From: Beroe ovata | Taxonomy: Eukaryota; Ctenophora; Nuda; Beroida; Beroidae | Direction of reading: 5' to 3' | Assembly: GCA_946803715.1 (NCBI GenBank) | Contig: CAMPET010000006.1 | Location: forward strand, 540,888-604,887 | Length of the DNA: 64,000 nt | Part shown: piece by piece, positions 11,334 to 23,335 of the stretch | How the letters are laid out: the number at the start of each line of letters is the position of its first letter | How positions within the stretch are numbered: position 1 is the stretch's first letter | The notes under the pieces: generated by a model | Told to the model about the DNA's origin: nothing | The model's database searches: none | The model's input: only the letters and a program-made list of their open reading frames with translations | Program-made: the position numbers and the translations under genes

Positions 11334-11839
11334 CATACTAAGTTCAGACAAGGGAACCGTTGCTGATACTACTATCACGTGTTAAGACTCCAGCATCTAT
11401 TGGCATGTAGGTAGAGAAGATGAGCACCTACTGAGTAGGTGCTTATTTTCCTACTCGTCTCAAGATTATCACAGTCTAACATTCTTATTGTTCGGTCATG
11501 CTAAGTTTTCCAGTGCATAAGCAATAGCTCATCGCTCAGTTTATAAAGAAGTGAGTTCATGCAGTGTGGAGGAAAGGTGTGTTTTCCTTGTAAACTTGTA
11601 AAACTCTTCATCCCACAACCCTTTTTACGAAAAGTTGGCATTTGTCTGATGTCCTGTCTGACTTCTTGTTTCAGAACTTTCATCAAACTTTGGTATTTGA
11701 ATACCGTACAATATCTTGTAGAAATATTTCCAAAGAATTAAAAACTGATTTCCTCAAAAGCCACAATTATAGTTTTGTGAATCACACATCAAGGGGACAA
11801 TCTAAGAGCTGTCAATTGGTGCTGCAGACACGACTGAAA

Positions 11840-12706
11840 ATGGGATACAATATCGAATATAGCCCGTGCTTGGATAAAAACATCACGGAAACTTGTGAAT
11901 TCCTTATTGCTAATGGAACCAGTGTGTTCATCATTGGACTGCTAGGCACAGTCATGAGTTCCTTCACCATTTACTGTCTGATATTCCATGTCAAACTGCC
12001 CTATCACCAGAATATCTTCATTTTGAACGTGGCAGTCAGTGATAATTTGATAGCGGTTGTAGGCATTTTCCGTGGTCTGGGAATACTGGATGAGTACTAC
12101 ATCGGAATTGATTCTAATGGGGAATTGACTCCGTGGTGTTATGTGTACACCATCACGGCGAACACAATATGGGTGACAGTAATGCCAGTTCTGGTTCCCC
12201 TAACAGTTGACAGATTTGTTGCCATTGTCCTCCCACTACACTACAAACGAATTGTGACCACACTCACAGCCAAGACAATGGTAGCTCTAACTTGGATTCC
12301 CCTCCTAACGCTTCTGTTCTATGATTCCATTTCCTATGCGATGGGAACTACTGAGATTGTATATCAGAAGAACTACCATAGATGTGTGATTGAGAGCAAC
12401 AGATCATGGCAACCAGTCATATTCCTTGTCACTCCATTTCTCGTTATCTTTGCCATGTACACAACGATACTCTGTTTTGTACGCAAATTGGGCTCAGAAT
12501 CCAAGAAGTTGCTGGTCATAGCAACGGCTATCATTACAACTGGTGTGATCGGTTATTCTCCAGAGGTTCTTCTCGTTACATTCAATGTTAAAATGTCGTA
12601 TGAAGCAGCACAGATATCCACTGTGACTCTTTACTACATGAACAGTATCTGGAACCCCATCATATACTTCTGTTCACGAAGAGACCTAGCAATTAGCATG
12701 GGCTGA
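11840..12706 (+). CDS. Rhodopsin-like (class A) GPCR, intronless
   Basis: A 288-aa open frame starts at the first in-frame ATG (MGYNIEYSPCL). The N-terminus carries N-glycosylation sites NIT and NGT. Seven hydrophobic segments follow. TM2 has LNVAVSDNL (the LxxxD aspartate), the start of TM3 has the conserved Cys (WCYVY), the end of TM3 has VDRFVAIVLPLHY (DRF in place of DRY), and TM7 has NPIIYF. TM6 lacks the usual CWxP (it reads IGYSPEV). The tail after NPIIYF is only about ten residues, so a longer C-terminus could be encoded by an exon not recognised. The product is a plasma-membrane receptor. The ligand cannot be told; peptide and amine receptors of invertebrates share these features. 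Confidence 0.8.
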   Translation: MGYNIEYSPCLDKNITETCEFLIANGTSVFIIGLLGTVMSSFTIYCLIFHVKLPYHQNIFILNVAVSDNLIAVVGIFRGLGILDEYYIGIDSNGELTPWCYVYTITANTIWVTVMPVLVPLTVDRFVAIVLPLHYKRIVTTLTAKTMVALTWIPLLTLLFYDSISYAMGTTEIVYQKNYHRCVIESNRSWQPVIFLVTPFLVIFAMYTTILCFVRKLGSESKKLLVIATAIITTGVIGYSPEVLLVTFNVKMSYEAAQISTVTLYYMNSIWNPIIYFCSRRDLAISMG

Positions 12707-12828
12707 TTTTGCCAGAGGAAGATTTTGAAATGTGTTTCAGAGGAATATGCATCATATGTCGGCCTATTGGGCTTTGTTATAAGTCTTTCTCTAAGGATTA
12801 CCGATTACTTATTACGATTGTTCCTAGT

Positions 12829-12980
12829 ACACAGACACAGACACACACAGACACAGACACAGACACAAAACACACACACACAGACACAGACACACACANN
12901 NNACACTCACACACACACACACAGACACACACAGACACACACACACACACACTCACACAGTACACACACACACACACAGT
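12829..12980. repeat. CA/CAGA microsatellite with 4-base gap
   Basis: An ACACAGACAC-type repeat is interrupted by N at 12899-12902. Reading frames running through it are artefacts. Confidence 0.95.
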
Positions 12981-12991
12981 TCTCTCCACAG

Positions 12992-13204
12992 AAACTTGGG
13001 TACCGAAGTGATCCCCTCACGGGGAAGCAGTGGTTGGTCAATGCCCGGAGGGGCCCCGCCCTCATGAGATGGTCCTCCAACCCGGAGTCCCCCGTGTCAG
13101 TGCCCCTGCGAGCATGTCCGTCCAGCGTGCTGACGGAGCTGGGCCTGCTCTCCTCCCGTCAACAGAACGGACGACGGGGGAGGAAACAGAAACGAGTAAA
13201 TTGA
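12992..13204 (+). CDS. Orphan 3' exon candidate
   Basis: After the acceptor TTCTCTCCACAG, a frame of about 70 codons with strong GC-rich third positions runs to TGA at 13202-13204. It reads KLGYRSDPLTGKQWLVNA and ends with a basic tail (GRRGRKQKRVN). Base composition and codon use look coding and unlike the flanking AT-rich DNA. I could not join it to another exon. It may be the end of a gene lost behind the microsatellite gap, or a spliced tail of the GPCR. No domain is recognised. Confidence 0.35.
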   Translation, partial: KLGYRSDPLTGKQWLVNARRGPALMRWSSNPESPVSVPLRACPSSVLTELGLLSSRQQNGRRGRKQKRVN

Positions 13205-13866
13205 ATACCTACTGGTCTGGAATAATATATTAGCATTTAGCATGATGTTTTGTTGTTTTAGAATTATGTATTGAGCATTTTGCTAGATCAATAACTAGGC
13301 TTCTGTTCACTGGCTGATATCGTTTTTTGTTGAGGTGAAGAAAATAAGAAGACTTGATATGGGGCATGAAATGGGGATGAATGAAGAACTTGGCCGTTAC
13401 CCATGAGATATTTTTCTATGCTCAAAAAAATTTTTCAATTCAAGCATAGGTTAATTTAGGTACCTATCGGATACTATATATCGTTCTTGATTATTTGTTA
13501 GATGCTGTTTAGTGCATGTAGTGCAGTTGCTGTTATGATTGTTTATTTGACTATGTTTGACATAACATCTCAGTGAAACTGTTTCACTGAGAAAATTTGG
13601 CCATGTCATTCAGTGACGAAGTTGATAGTAATTGAATACCTAAAGACGCGTTTTCGTTACTCTTGCGACTTATATGATTGAACCGTCCAATCCATGCACA
13701 TTTCATTTTTATAGCGATATATTATCCAGCTGATAGATCAAACTCCCAGAGAATTATAGCAATGTAGCTCTGTTACATAATATACACCACAATGTATATG
13801 GGTCGGTGACACGCAGTGACACTCTGTGACACTCGGTTACACTCGGTGACACTCAGTTACACTCAG
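13205..13866. other. Intergenic spacer before ADAM10
   Basis: No gene is seen. From 13800 to 13866 there is an 11-bp tandem pattern (CACTCGGTGA/CACTCAGTTA variants) that ends exactly at the ADAM10 start codon, so the 5' leader is repeat-derived. Confidence 0.6.
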
Positions 13867-16800
13867 ATGATCCCCTTTCTCTGGATAATTTTCCCGGTTT
13901 TCCTTTGTCAAGGTGAGTAAACCTTGTCAAGTCCTCAACTACAGCCTGTTACATACTAGAGTGTCGGCCATTATCACCATATAATGATAATACCTATAAA
14001 AATTTCATCAAATCCAAGTATTTGTCAATTTTTATAGTCACATTATTTCATGTGACTATGATCGAAGGAAGACAATTTATGAGAGTTGTGATAGCTTGCT
14101 CTTTGCACTTTCCCAATGATGATTGGATATAATCATTTTGATTGATTGCTGCCCTGAACAGGACACAACTACATCAAGGAACTACACCATGTGACCCACA
14201 GTGAGGATACACTGAGATACTACTCTCAAGCTCATACCTTCACTTCTCCCTTCACTTATTCTATCTCCTACAATGATAGGTAATGCGCCAGTGCAAGCGT
14301 GCTGTGTGTTAACATAATATGTATTGTGTACAGTGTTCAAATTCTCCATGTCCCTACCAATTATACGTTGGTACCAATTATACGTTGGTACCAATTATAC
14401 GTTGCGTGTAAGGCTATGATAATCAAGATAAAATAGTGATCATATGAAGATCTAGTTAGACGTTTGACAGAGTATTCTTATATCGATGTTGTTAAATAAT
14501 GCCAATATAACAACATATATAGAGACAATTATCATACTATCATTATTTACCCCGGAATAGAACGCTGGATATGAAGTTGTATCCGGCCGGACACACAGAC
14601 TCCCTATCCACTCCCTTCCTGGACTCCCACTCAAACCACACCCTTCTCACAGGATATCTATCAGGTGGGAATGGTGGGGGGGGAACCACCCTCACTCACA
14701 CTTTCAGCAGTGGTTATTTGTGCTTAATTAACAATGATTGTGGAATGAATCTTTAAAATCTAACAGTTCGTTTCTTCCTTGGTATTCGAACCAATGTATG
14801 TTCATTCCTCATTGTTTCATCCTAATATCCTCAGATGACCCTAGCGCTGAAGTGTACGGTCACTTTACTCGTGATGGTACATTCAGTGGTATAGTGTACA
14901 CAAAACACGATACCATTCACATTGAACCATCCAGCCGATTCGGTTACACTACTTCTCATAACGTGAGATTTCATTGATTCCCTACTAGTATAGTGATTAC
15001 TACTACCAGTATAAGACTATACTATAGAAAGATGTGACAAATCCTATTCTATAAGGTGTTTTGGTTAATAATTGCACTCCTTGCCGCTATAATACATGTG
15101 TGTGTGTGTCTCATTGACACGTTTCTCTTCAGGTAGTCTATCACAAGTCTGACGTAGAGTTTGCCAAAGCTTACCAGCACATGAAGTACGCCGCACCAGG
15201 ACCACGCCCAGTTTTCAAGATACCACGTGATAAAGTGGTACACCCTGACCTAGACACACCCATCACCTATACCAAGTAAATATCGCATGTCTATATGGCG
15301 ATCGCCACTTCTACTATCTGGTGACGTGACGACTTTCCGATTGAGTTTTATATGCAATGTCATGAGACTTCCTCCCCCCTCATTCGCGGTACAACTTTCC
15401 CAGGCGAAGCGGTATCCCAAGTAGAAAGCGGACATGTCCCGTGTATCTTGTTTCAGATCATCTCTTTTTCAAGGAAATGGGTGGGGGAGATGAGCAAACC
15501 ACGCAGAATGAACTCATTCTTCATCTACACGTTAGTTGATGTAATTGACACGTGACTTGGCATCATAGACACGTTATTCTAGTACAACAGCAACTCGTTA
15601 TATTGATTTTTCTACTACATAAGCCCCAATGCCCCATTAACAACACTTGTACTGAGTGATATTTAGTAGTATTATATGTTTTGCACACTATGTTTCTTAT
15701 AGGAAGCGGATAAGATATTCCGATCTACGGATTTTAACGAAGATGGTGTGAATGATAACGTTGGGTTTAGCGTCGCTAACATCTCCATTCTCAAGGAGAA
15801 TACAGCTCAAAACAAATTCAGTGGTAAGCGTATAGACCATAGTGGTGCAGTGTACATGCATGTTCGAGCAGAGTTAATTGTGTGATTGGAAATTTTGAAA
15901 ATATAAAGCTTCGTGTGAAGTATTTTCATGTTAGATCGTAATACCATTTTCAGACAATGTGATTGAAGTGAAAGAGTTTCTTGACCGATGGAGTGAATAC
16001 AATCACGACCAGTACTGTCTGGCTGTGTTGTTCACGTATCGTGATTTCGATAGCGGAGTGTTGGGTTTAGCATGGGTCGCATCTGTTGACGGTAAGGGAT
16101 CAGAGTCTCATGACGCTTGGCACAGTTCTATAATTCACAATAATAGTTGAAACTTTTATATTATAGTGGCACATCAACCTATTGGAATGCACAGCTGTGC
16201 TACGTAAACAGAAATACCGAAACAGATAATAATCGTTAATAATGGTGGTCCTGCACTCGTAGAATAACGCTTATCCAGCGTGTGAGCTCAACCAGCAAAA
16301 AATGCGACCGTCTGGAAGAATTCGGCCCTGAAAAGCTTCTTCGAGACGCCAAAGATGCCATTGGTGTGACAGTGTATGCAAAATGAATGGATTAGAAAAT
16401 CGATATCCAGTATTTTGCTATGTTTGCAGTATACCCATACACCTCTATAGATATGACTTTGGATTGGTTGGTTCGCGTAGCGCGCTGTACGATTTTCTTA
16501 TTTTGTAGGTGATAGAAAAGTAAGTGATGCGGCGCGCGCGCACAGCTCTGTGCCTTGAAAATTGTTGAGTCCCACCAATTAAGGGACCCTTGTCCCTGTT
16601 GACCCACTTCAGGGCAAGAGTTCAATGGATTTCTCCTCTAAAAGTGTACAACGTTGCTTGTTTCCTCACATTTTTCATAGACGCGATGAAACTCAANCAG
16701 TTTTCGAGTAATCGTTGTACCAAAATACCATACAAATCGCCGAAATAACGCCTTAATTTTGGTACACTTTAGTTTTAGCTCCTTATGGCAAAATGAATGT

Positions 16801-19800
16801 TTTGGTTGGTTCGTGTAGCGCGCTGTACGATTTTCTTATGTTGTAGGTAATAGAAAAGTAAGTGACGCGCCGCGCACAGCTTTGTGCCTTGAAAATTGTT
16901 GAAAAGAGTCTCAATTAAGCGACCCTGGTCCCTGGTGACCCACTTCAGGGCAAGAGTTCCATGGATTTCTCCTCTAAAAGTGTACAACGTTGCTTATTTC
17001 CTCACATTTTTCATAGACGCGATGAAACTCAAAGACACAATTTCAAAGCCTTTTGCCTTTGAATTATCCGCCCTCATTGAACCACCCCTTTGGAACGTGT
17101 TAATTGAGTATTATTTTCTTCAATTGTCTGATAAAGACCTTTCAAATATCAAGTGCCACGGTTTAGATAAGCCCTATCCTCAGAAGTTGAATTCCTTGTA
17201 CGCTAACACACCGATTAACAAAAGCACACTATAAACATTTGTGATAACCCAATGAAGTTTTTATTCAAAACCGCACTCATTACTCCATTGCACGATCAAT
17301 GATGCATGATGTGTGCGCGTGACTTCTCGTTGTTCATTTTCCGTGCCTGGTTACGACATGGCCTCTGGCACGAGAAATGAATCAGCCAATGACCGCGTGT
17401 GAGCAGCTCTAAACATTTTCCAATCAACAATCAGTGTTCAACATTGCCGTATCGATTATACTAGTAACTTATTAATTTTCTCGAGTAGGTAGGATTCATT
17501 GTCAGTATCAAGATCAGCCGATGCTTGTACCTACCACAAGATAGGACATATTGGAGAATGGAAATGAACTAATGAAAAATTACTGTTAATCATGAACGAT
17601 GGGGCAGTCGTTTCAGATGTTTTGATTAATTCTATCTTAATGCGATTAGCACGTTCTATACTGAGAATTCCTGAAATATCGCGATTATTAACAGCAAAAT
17701 TATATGTTGCGACATCTAGAATTATTATACACAGGGTTTATAATTTCACAGGAGCCCCGGGAGGTATCTGTCAGAAGAGGCAAGCAGTTAGCGGGTATAA
17801 CCGGAATTTGAACACAGCTATCGTATCGCTCATCAACTACGGACGTTACGTCGGTCATGCTGTTTCCTTCATCACCGTCGCTCACGAGCTAGGGCACAAC
17901 TTCGGGTCATCGGTGAGTTCTTACAGCTGTGTGTGTGTGTGTGTGTGTGCGTGTGTGTGNNNNNNNNNNNNNNNNNNNNNNNNNNNNNNNNNNNNNNNNN
18001 NNNNNNNNNNNNNNNNNNNNNNNNNNNNNNNNNNNNNNNNNNNNNNNNNNNNNNNNNNNNNNNNNNNNNNNNNNNNNNNNNNNNNNNNNNNNNNNNNNNN
18101 NNNNNNNNNNNNNNNNNNNNNNNNNNNNNNNNNNNNNNNNNNNNNNNNNNNNNNCCGCTGTGTGTGTGTGTGTGTGTGTGTGTGTATCTCTATCTGTATC
18201 AGTGTCTGTGTGTGGTCATAACGGCTACCCCCTGCAGCATGACGAGGACACATATTCCTGCTCCCCTGGTATGTCTGGTGGAGGCAACTACATCATGTAT
18301 GCCCGGGCTACCGATGGCAACTTGCCAAACAACGTGAAGTTCAGCTCGTGCAGCAAGGACGCCATCACTCGGGTCCTGGCAGCCAAGAGTATGGCTTGCT
18401 TCCAGGAGGAAACCAGTTTTTGTGGAAATAAGGTTCGTTTAATTGAGTTAGTCGATATGATATTCCTCATTGAGAAGTTATTATAAAGTATAACACTCGT
18501 GTTATCCAACAGATCAAGGAATGGGACGAGGTATGCGATTGTGGTAATACTGACACATGCAACGCCGTGGACCATTGCTGTACACCCAAATCATCACACT
18601 CAGAGGGCTGCACCCTCAGGAAGGCACGCAAGTAAGTGATCTTGTGTCAATCATTAAAACCCCAATGATGAAAACCACTTTACAATATGGGCTATATCAT
18701 GATGGGCTCTGGTGTGCGGTCTGTCGAAGCTCTGACAGCACACTCATTGCACAGGTATAACATTAACAGTATGTACTCGGATAACTACCAGTGTTCCCCC
18801 CAAGAGGGCCCTTGCTGCGAGGCTTCTGACTGCTCATTCAAGGAGAAGTCAGTGACATGTCAGAAAGAAGATGTTTGCACCCATTCTAGCTACTGTAATG
18901 GTGAGTTGGAAATGGTGATTCGTGGGTGAACCTCACAATGTTAGCGGCACTTCATAACTCAGTGTCGCAGGTCTCTATAAGTATAAAAACTCACACTAGA
19001 GTGTCACTGCAATGACACTATAGTGTCAATGTAATGACAATGTACAACCAGGCCTGTCTGCTGAGTGTCCGGAGGCCCCACACAAGAACGGGACACGTTG
19101 TAACGACGGCGCCAACACGTGCAGTGACGGCGAGTGTAAGGGCAGTGTGTGTCAGTTGGTTGGGTTGGCGGAGTGCCAATGCCTGGAGCACGACCTGTGT
19201 ACAGTGTGCTGCATGGAGAGCGATGGGCAGTGCCGACCCACTGGGAGTCTCAGATCACATCAGATACAGCGCACGTACCTCATGTCAGGGAGGTCATGCA
19301 ACATGTTCCAGGGATACTGTAACTCCAAACACGAGTGTATCCAGGTCAACTTGGAGAACCCACTCTCCAGTCTGGATGATGTGTTTTCACGCCAGAGTCT
19401 GGGCAACGCCTTCCTCTGGCTACGAACACATTGGTACTATACTATAACTATAGTGGGCTGTACCATACTGCTTTGCATTCTACTCAAGGTGATTTTCTAG
19501 CAGCAGTGCAGTACTCTGACCGTGTTTGTCATTGCATTTGCACGTTTTTCCTAAACGTTTTACTGTACGAAATACACACTATGGACTCATTTCAATCGCG
19601 TTATTCAGCGCGTCCATAGTGACGTACGCGACGTATAATAACCCGTGATATTTCATAGGTGACATACCGGCGGTCTGCCCCAATACAGAAGTACGTGCAC
19701 CACATTTCCCAGACACTCCGTCGAGTCGGACGTCCGAGTCACTACCAACACCATCTCATACTGTCCCCAACATCTGTCGAAGATCGTAAGTTGTGATAAC

Positions 19801-20171
19801 TATACGATATTCATATAGCAGAGGCAAATATCTTTCGCTACAAAAAAGTCGGAATTTCGCGACACCGCGAAAGATATTTGCCTCTGCGATATAGCGACCG
19901 ATCAAATCACAACGTAGCCACATGTCTTGATCTTCTCATTGTGTCACTCACACTGGTTGTCATGATCACTAACTGACGCTATAGTAAAGATAATATGACG
20001 AGTGCTGCAACATCCCCTCCAGAAGACAAGCTGTCCCGGATGTGTGCTATGTTCCCAACTGCCAGTCAGTCCGTGACCTGGGACATCAGACGAGACTCTC
20101 CGAATGAGGAAACTGCAGTGATTAAGATGCTGAACTTAGGGTACCCTTTCAAACCCAACCCATTCAGCTGA
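13867..20171 (+). CDS. ADAM10: ADAM10 (Kuzbanian) metalloprotease, 15 exons
   Basis: Fifteen exons join in phase: 13867-13912, 14162-14279, 14561-14664, 14835-14962, 15133-15275, 15404-15530, 15703-15823, 15954-16091, 17752-17912, 18238-18432, 18513-18631, 18755-18900, 19052-19488, 19659-19785, 19990-20171. This gives 763 aa against about 748 in human. Parts in order: signal peptide ([14 protein letters not shown]), prodomain, furin site RKR (about 187-189) followed by [14 protein letters not shown], catalytic domain with [20 protein letters not shown] and zinc site [12 protein letters not shown] (about 353-364), cysteine-rich disintegrin-like region with VCDCGN and DHCCTP, an ADAM10-type membrane-proximal domain without EGF, one TM helix (about 640-664) and a basic cytoplasmic tail. 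ADAM10 sheds membrane proteins, including Notch. An intron containing a 195-bp gap splits the zinc motif between [10 protein letters not shown] and HD. Confidence 0.95.
14340..14405. repeat. 17-bp tandem repeat in ADAM10 intron 2
   Basis: Three consecutive copies of the unit ACCAATTATACGTTGGT are present. The unit begins with ACCAA and the next copy boundary reads TTGGT, its complement. Confidence 0.8.
16465..16696 (+). repeat. Direct repeat copy 1 in ADAM10 intron 8
   Basis: About 230 bp starting TGGTTGGTTCGCGTAGCGCG is repeated at 16803-17032 with scattered substitutions and small indels. It ends at GCGATGAAACTCAA, next to an N at 16697. It is probably a fragment of an interspersed element. 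Coding potential is not convincing. Confidence 0.85.
16803..17032 (+). repeat. Direct repeat copy 2 in ADAM10 intron 8
   Basis: This is the partner of 16465-16696, about 85-90% identical by eye. The open frame 16896-17234 that crosses it continues as an unrecognised peptide beyond the repeat and has no support as a gene. Confidence 0.85.
17960..18154. other. Assembly gap inside GT microsatellite
   Basis: A run of 195 N is flanked by (GT)n on both sides, inside the ADAM10 intron between the two halves of the zinc-binding motif. Confidence 0.99.
19818..19887. repeat. Perfect 21-bp inverted repeat in ADAM10 intron 14
   Basis: Positions 19818-19838 and 19867-19887 are exact reverse complements separated by 28 nt. 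The RNA would form a stable hairpin inside a 204-nt intron. Confidence 0.85.
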
Positions 20172-20177
20172 TAGGGA

Positions 20178-20183
20178 AATAAA
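20178..20183 (+). terminator. Candidate ADAM10 polyadenylation signal
   Basis: AATAAA begins only 7 nt after the ADAM10 stop codon. That would make a very short 3' UTR unless a later signal is used. Confidence 0.4.
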
Positions 20184-20942
20184 CTGTTTTATTAATTGAA
20201 ACATATGACTCAAACTCAAAGTGGACATGAGTTTCACGCAATCTCATGCAGGCAACTCAAGGTGTGTGTCCTCGCAGATTTATACTTTTAGTTTTATACG
20301 CAGTTAAAGTCACGGCCAAACTTTTTAGCCTCATAAAACTCATTGATGAACTTGGTTAGAATTTTTATAGAAGGAAATCGTGTTGATGGCTGAGTCACGC
20401 GGTTATCATTTGTACCTTGCAGTGTGTTCATGTCCGGCAAGTTTGATATTATGCCTTTTTATACGGAAACTCAAACATGCACTTTTATTTCGTATGAAAA
20501 CTAGGTACTCCAGTGAAGCACTACGTGGATCAGGATGCAGAAGGGTCACGTAACCCTGTGATCCTCATGATCATAACAGTTGTTGATCATAACATCAGCC
20601 CAAAATAATCATCAAATTCTAGATCCAGCTTGAGGGCAAAGACTTAGAGGAGCGGCATGTTATTGTTATAAAGCCGCTAGAATAAGAAAGAGTAGATGTA
20701 TCAGTTTGTGCCAGTGTGGACTATGCAGTGCATATGTGACAGACACCAACAGACACTGCAGCAGCCCACCGTTGCTTGCACTAAAGAGAGATATACAGTC
20801 CGTTCCTTCTGAGATGGTGGTACTGAGCGAGTCACGTGACTTACTTATTAAACATGCGCGCCACGTGCTCGGAGCATAATTTAATTATTGTATCCATCAA
20901 GCACTGGAGGAGGAGGCATCGTGAGAGTGCTGGGATCTGTAA

Positions 20943-20990
20943 CTCACACACACTGACACACACATACACACGCACACACAGACACAGACN

Positions 20991-21031
<41 letters not shown>
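20943..21031. repeat. CA microsatellite
   Basis: A (CA)n run carries CACACTGA and CAGACA interruptions and an N at 20990. Confidence 0.95.
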
Positions 21032-21032
<1 letters not shown>

Positions 21033-21177
21033 GACACAGAGGGTATGAAATCCCTGATCTCTCGACCTGGGAAGTGAAACCGAAATCTACAACCTCCAAG
21101 CGCAAAGGCCAGTATACCGATACGATCGCAAAAGTGCCATTGCACACTACCTATGTCAGTTGACATGACAGGCATCC

Positions 21178-21228
21178 TGCGTACTATGACAATTGGCTAT
21201 GACTCATAGCCAATTGTCATAGTACGCA
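21178..21228. repeat. Perfect palindrome, 25-bp arms with 1-nt spacer
   Basis: The arm 21178-21202 is the exact reverse complement of 21204-21228, around a single C at 21203. The arms begin TGCGTACTATG and contain CAATTG. Such a structure can extrude as a cruciform. Confidence 0.9.
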
Positions 21229-23335
21229 GTATGAGCCATAAGTGTAATTAAGTGTAACAGCAGTAAGTTAGTGTAACCAGGACCACTATAAGCGTCTAAC
21301 TCTAAGCAAGCTCTGGGCAGACAGTTTCCAGGCACTTGCTAATAGTAGATAATCCCGGATAGTCCAACCTTTTGATCATTCTGTACTCACGCGCACTAAA
21401 TCTCGGTTCAGTTTTTCCATTTGATCGTGTTTTAATCATGAAATTGGACTACTGGAGGGTAATTACTTGGCAAGGATCATTGCAGCCGGGTCCCAGCTGG
21501 GAGAGCTGAACAATCGCATCGCATGTCACGTGACAAATGCACTGGCTTTTCATTGGACGAGAATCAATCATGCATCATTGTGACTGGTCAATGGATACTG
21601 ATGAGAGAATCGTGACGATGCAACTAAAAGTGAATGTCGCACTGTATCGTGTCTCTAGTGCCGGAAGACAATCACAATGGCTTGTGCACCGCATGTCACG
21701 GAGTGTACTGACACCAGAATAGTAATTTAATTAGTACATGAATCATGCAGTGTCACATGACACGTGTGTCGGCTGGACACGTGTAGCTTCTGATATCACA
21801 TGTCTTGACACCACCTTGCCCCTTTCAGAGTGGATGCAGAGCAGAGACAATTCCTTGGATAATAAAATTCAATACCTAATCCTATGGTGTCGTGATTTGA
21901 ATAATGAGTCAAAGTTGTTGATGCAGAAGACCGAATCGAATATTTTGCAAGACTCGTATACAGACTCTGCCATATTTCAATTCTATACCCCACTTTTTTG
22001 TGTCACAACTTGAAACTTAGTACGTCAATGTGTATTACTATTACCCACTGTAAGTTTTCCCAGCGCCCTATTATAGCCCATCACAATCACATACTGCTAA
22101 AACACGCCCCTACCATTTAATTCACTTGATCTGATAATTAATATGGACTCCACTCCATGCCATGATAAATACTTAGCGGGAAAACGCCCGACACACCTAA
22201 AAACCATGTCCTTGCTAAATTCCATTCCCATGACAATAATCCCAGCCCCGTGTACGCACAATACGTTCTGTTATACGTGATTGAGACACACAAAACCTCT
22301 TTCCTCGTCACGTGACAGTTTTTCAATCCAATCCTCCCTTTCCAGACCATGATATTGTATGCTAATCGGGGCAATCTACTAATTCAAGGGAGTATCATAT
22401 TGAACTCAACTATATCAGAGAGTGAGTGAACCAAAATTGCCGAAGCGCATCCCAGTATCACTATCGCTCCTTGGTACTACACTTACAGCTGAGGATCACG
22501 TGGCTAAATGGCGGAGGTCACGTGATCAATCTCACACTTGGTCACATGATGGGCCCAGTTTAAAGCAAATGGTGTGCCTGGATCAAACAAGCACGAGCCA
22601 TGCTATAACTCACAAGTTGACCTGCGTGGCTGCTAGCACGGAGCTGCCATTCCAACCGGAATGTTTAATAAACTTATAAAAGTTTGAATGTTAATTGAAT
22701 AGTTTGAAATTCAATCAAAATATATCGGTTACAGGCACAGATTTTAAATTCCTCTCATCATGCGGTTTTTAGATTTCGAGAACATATTATTCAACATAAA
22801 GAAAGTGAGAATTATGCGTGGAACCATCCTTGGGATGTAAGCGTCGAGGAGCAAGAAAATAAATCACTAAATCTAACCTTCTGCTTCGAGAAATAATGCA
22901 AATCATATATAATTAACAAATAAATAAACGAAATTATTTAATCATATAACAAAGTTGCAAAACACGCACTCGAAAAACTTGTTGTGGTGCATCAAGCTTT
23001 GGAAAATTGATCGTACAATGTGTGAAAAAGATCAACCAAACATACTTACATTATGCGAAAATATCAAATATATTCGGTCACTTATTCTGTCATAGTCAAT
23101 AAACTCAATCAAATAAATATCGTCTTCAAACTCACACTCACTCATACGCATATTGTTCACAAAGATAAAAACCCACTCAACAATTCCAGTTCTAACAGTA
23201 TACAGTGTCCTTTGATGTGCATTTTGGGGTGTGGCAGTTCTTCAAAGAACAGTGATCTCTTATCCTCCACACAGCATCACCAGTAGCTATATAATGGTTG
23301 CTATGGTCGCATCATCTGCAGTTGTTGCCATGACG

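Larger units (their letters stand above)
20190..23330. other. Gene-free interval between ADAM10 and the homeobox gene
   Basis: No exon chain or recognisable domain was found. It contains a CA microsatellite with one N (20943-21031), a perfect palindrome (21178-21228) and a cluster of TCACGTGA octamers (20832, 21526, 22308, 22518). It lies 3' of the homeobox gene and may hold regulatory DNA. Confidence 0.55.

Noticed and set aside
12709..13011. Open frames through the CA/CAGA repeat
   Set aside because: Microsatellite translation (THTHTQ). Only the part after the acceptor at 12991 looks coding.
16896..17234. 112-codon plus frame in ADAM10 intron 8
   Set aside because: It begins in a duplicated repeat, has no domain or partner exon, and lies within an intron whose flanking exons join in phase.
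17592..18486. Long frames running through the N gap near 17960-18154
   Set aside because: They are bridged by N and GT repeats. Only the stretches 17752-17912 and 18238-18432 are real, as ADAM10 exons.
21738..22013. 91-codon plus frame and neighbouring small frames in 21500-22680
   Set aside because: No homology, no codon bias, no splice partners. An AATAAA follows the frame at 22422-22679, but this is common by chance in AT-rich DNA.
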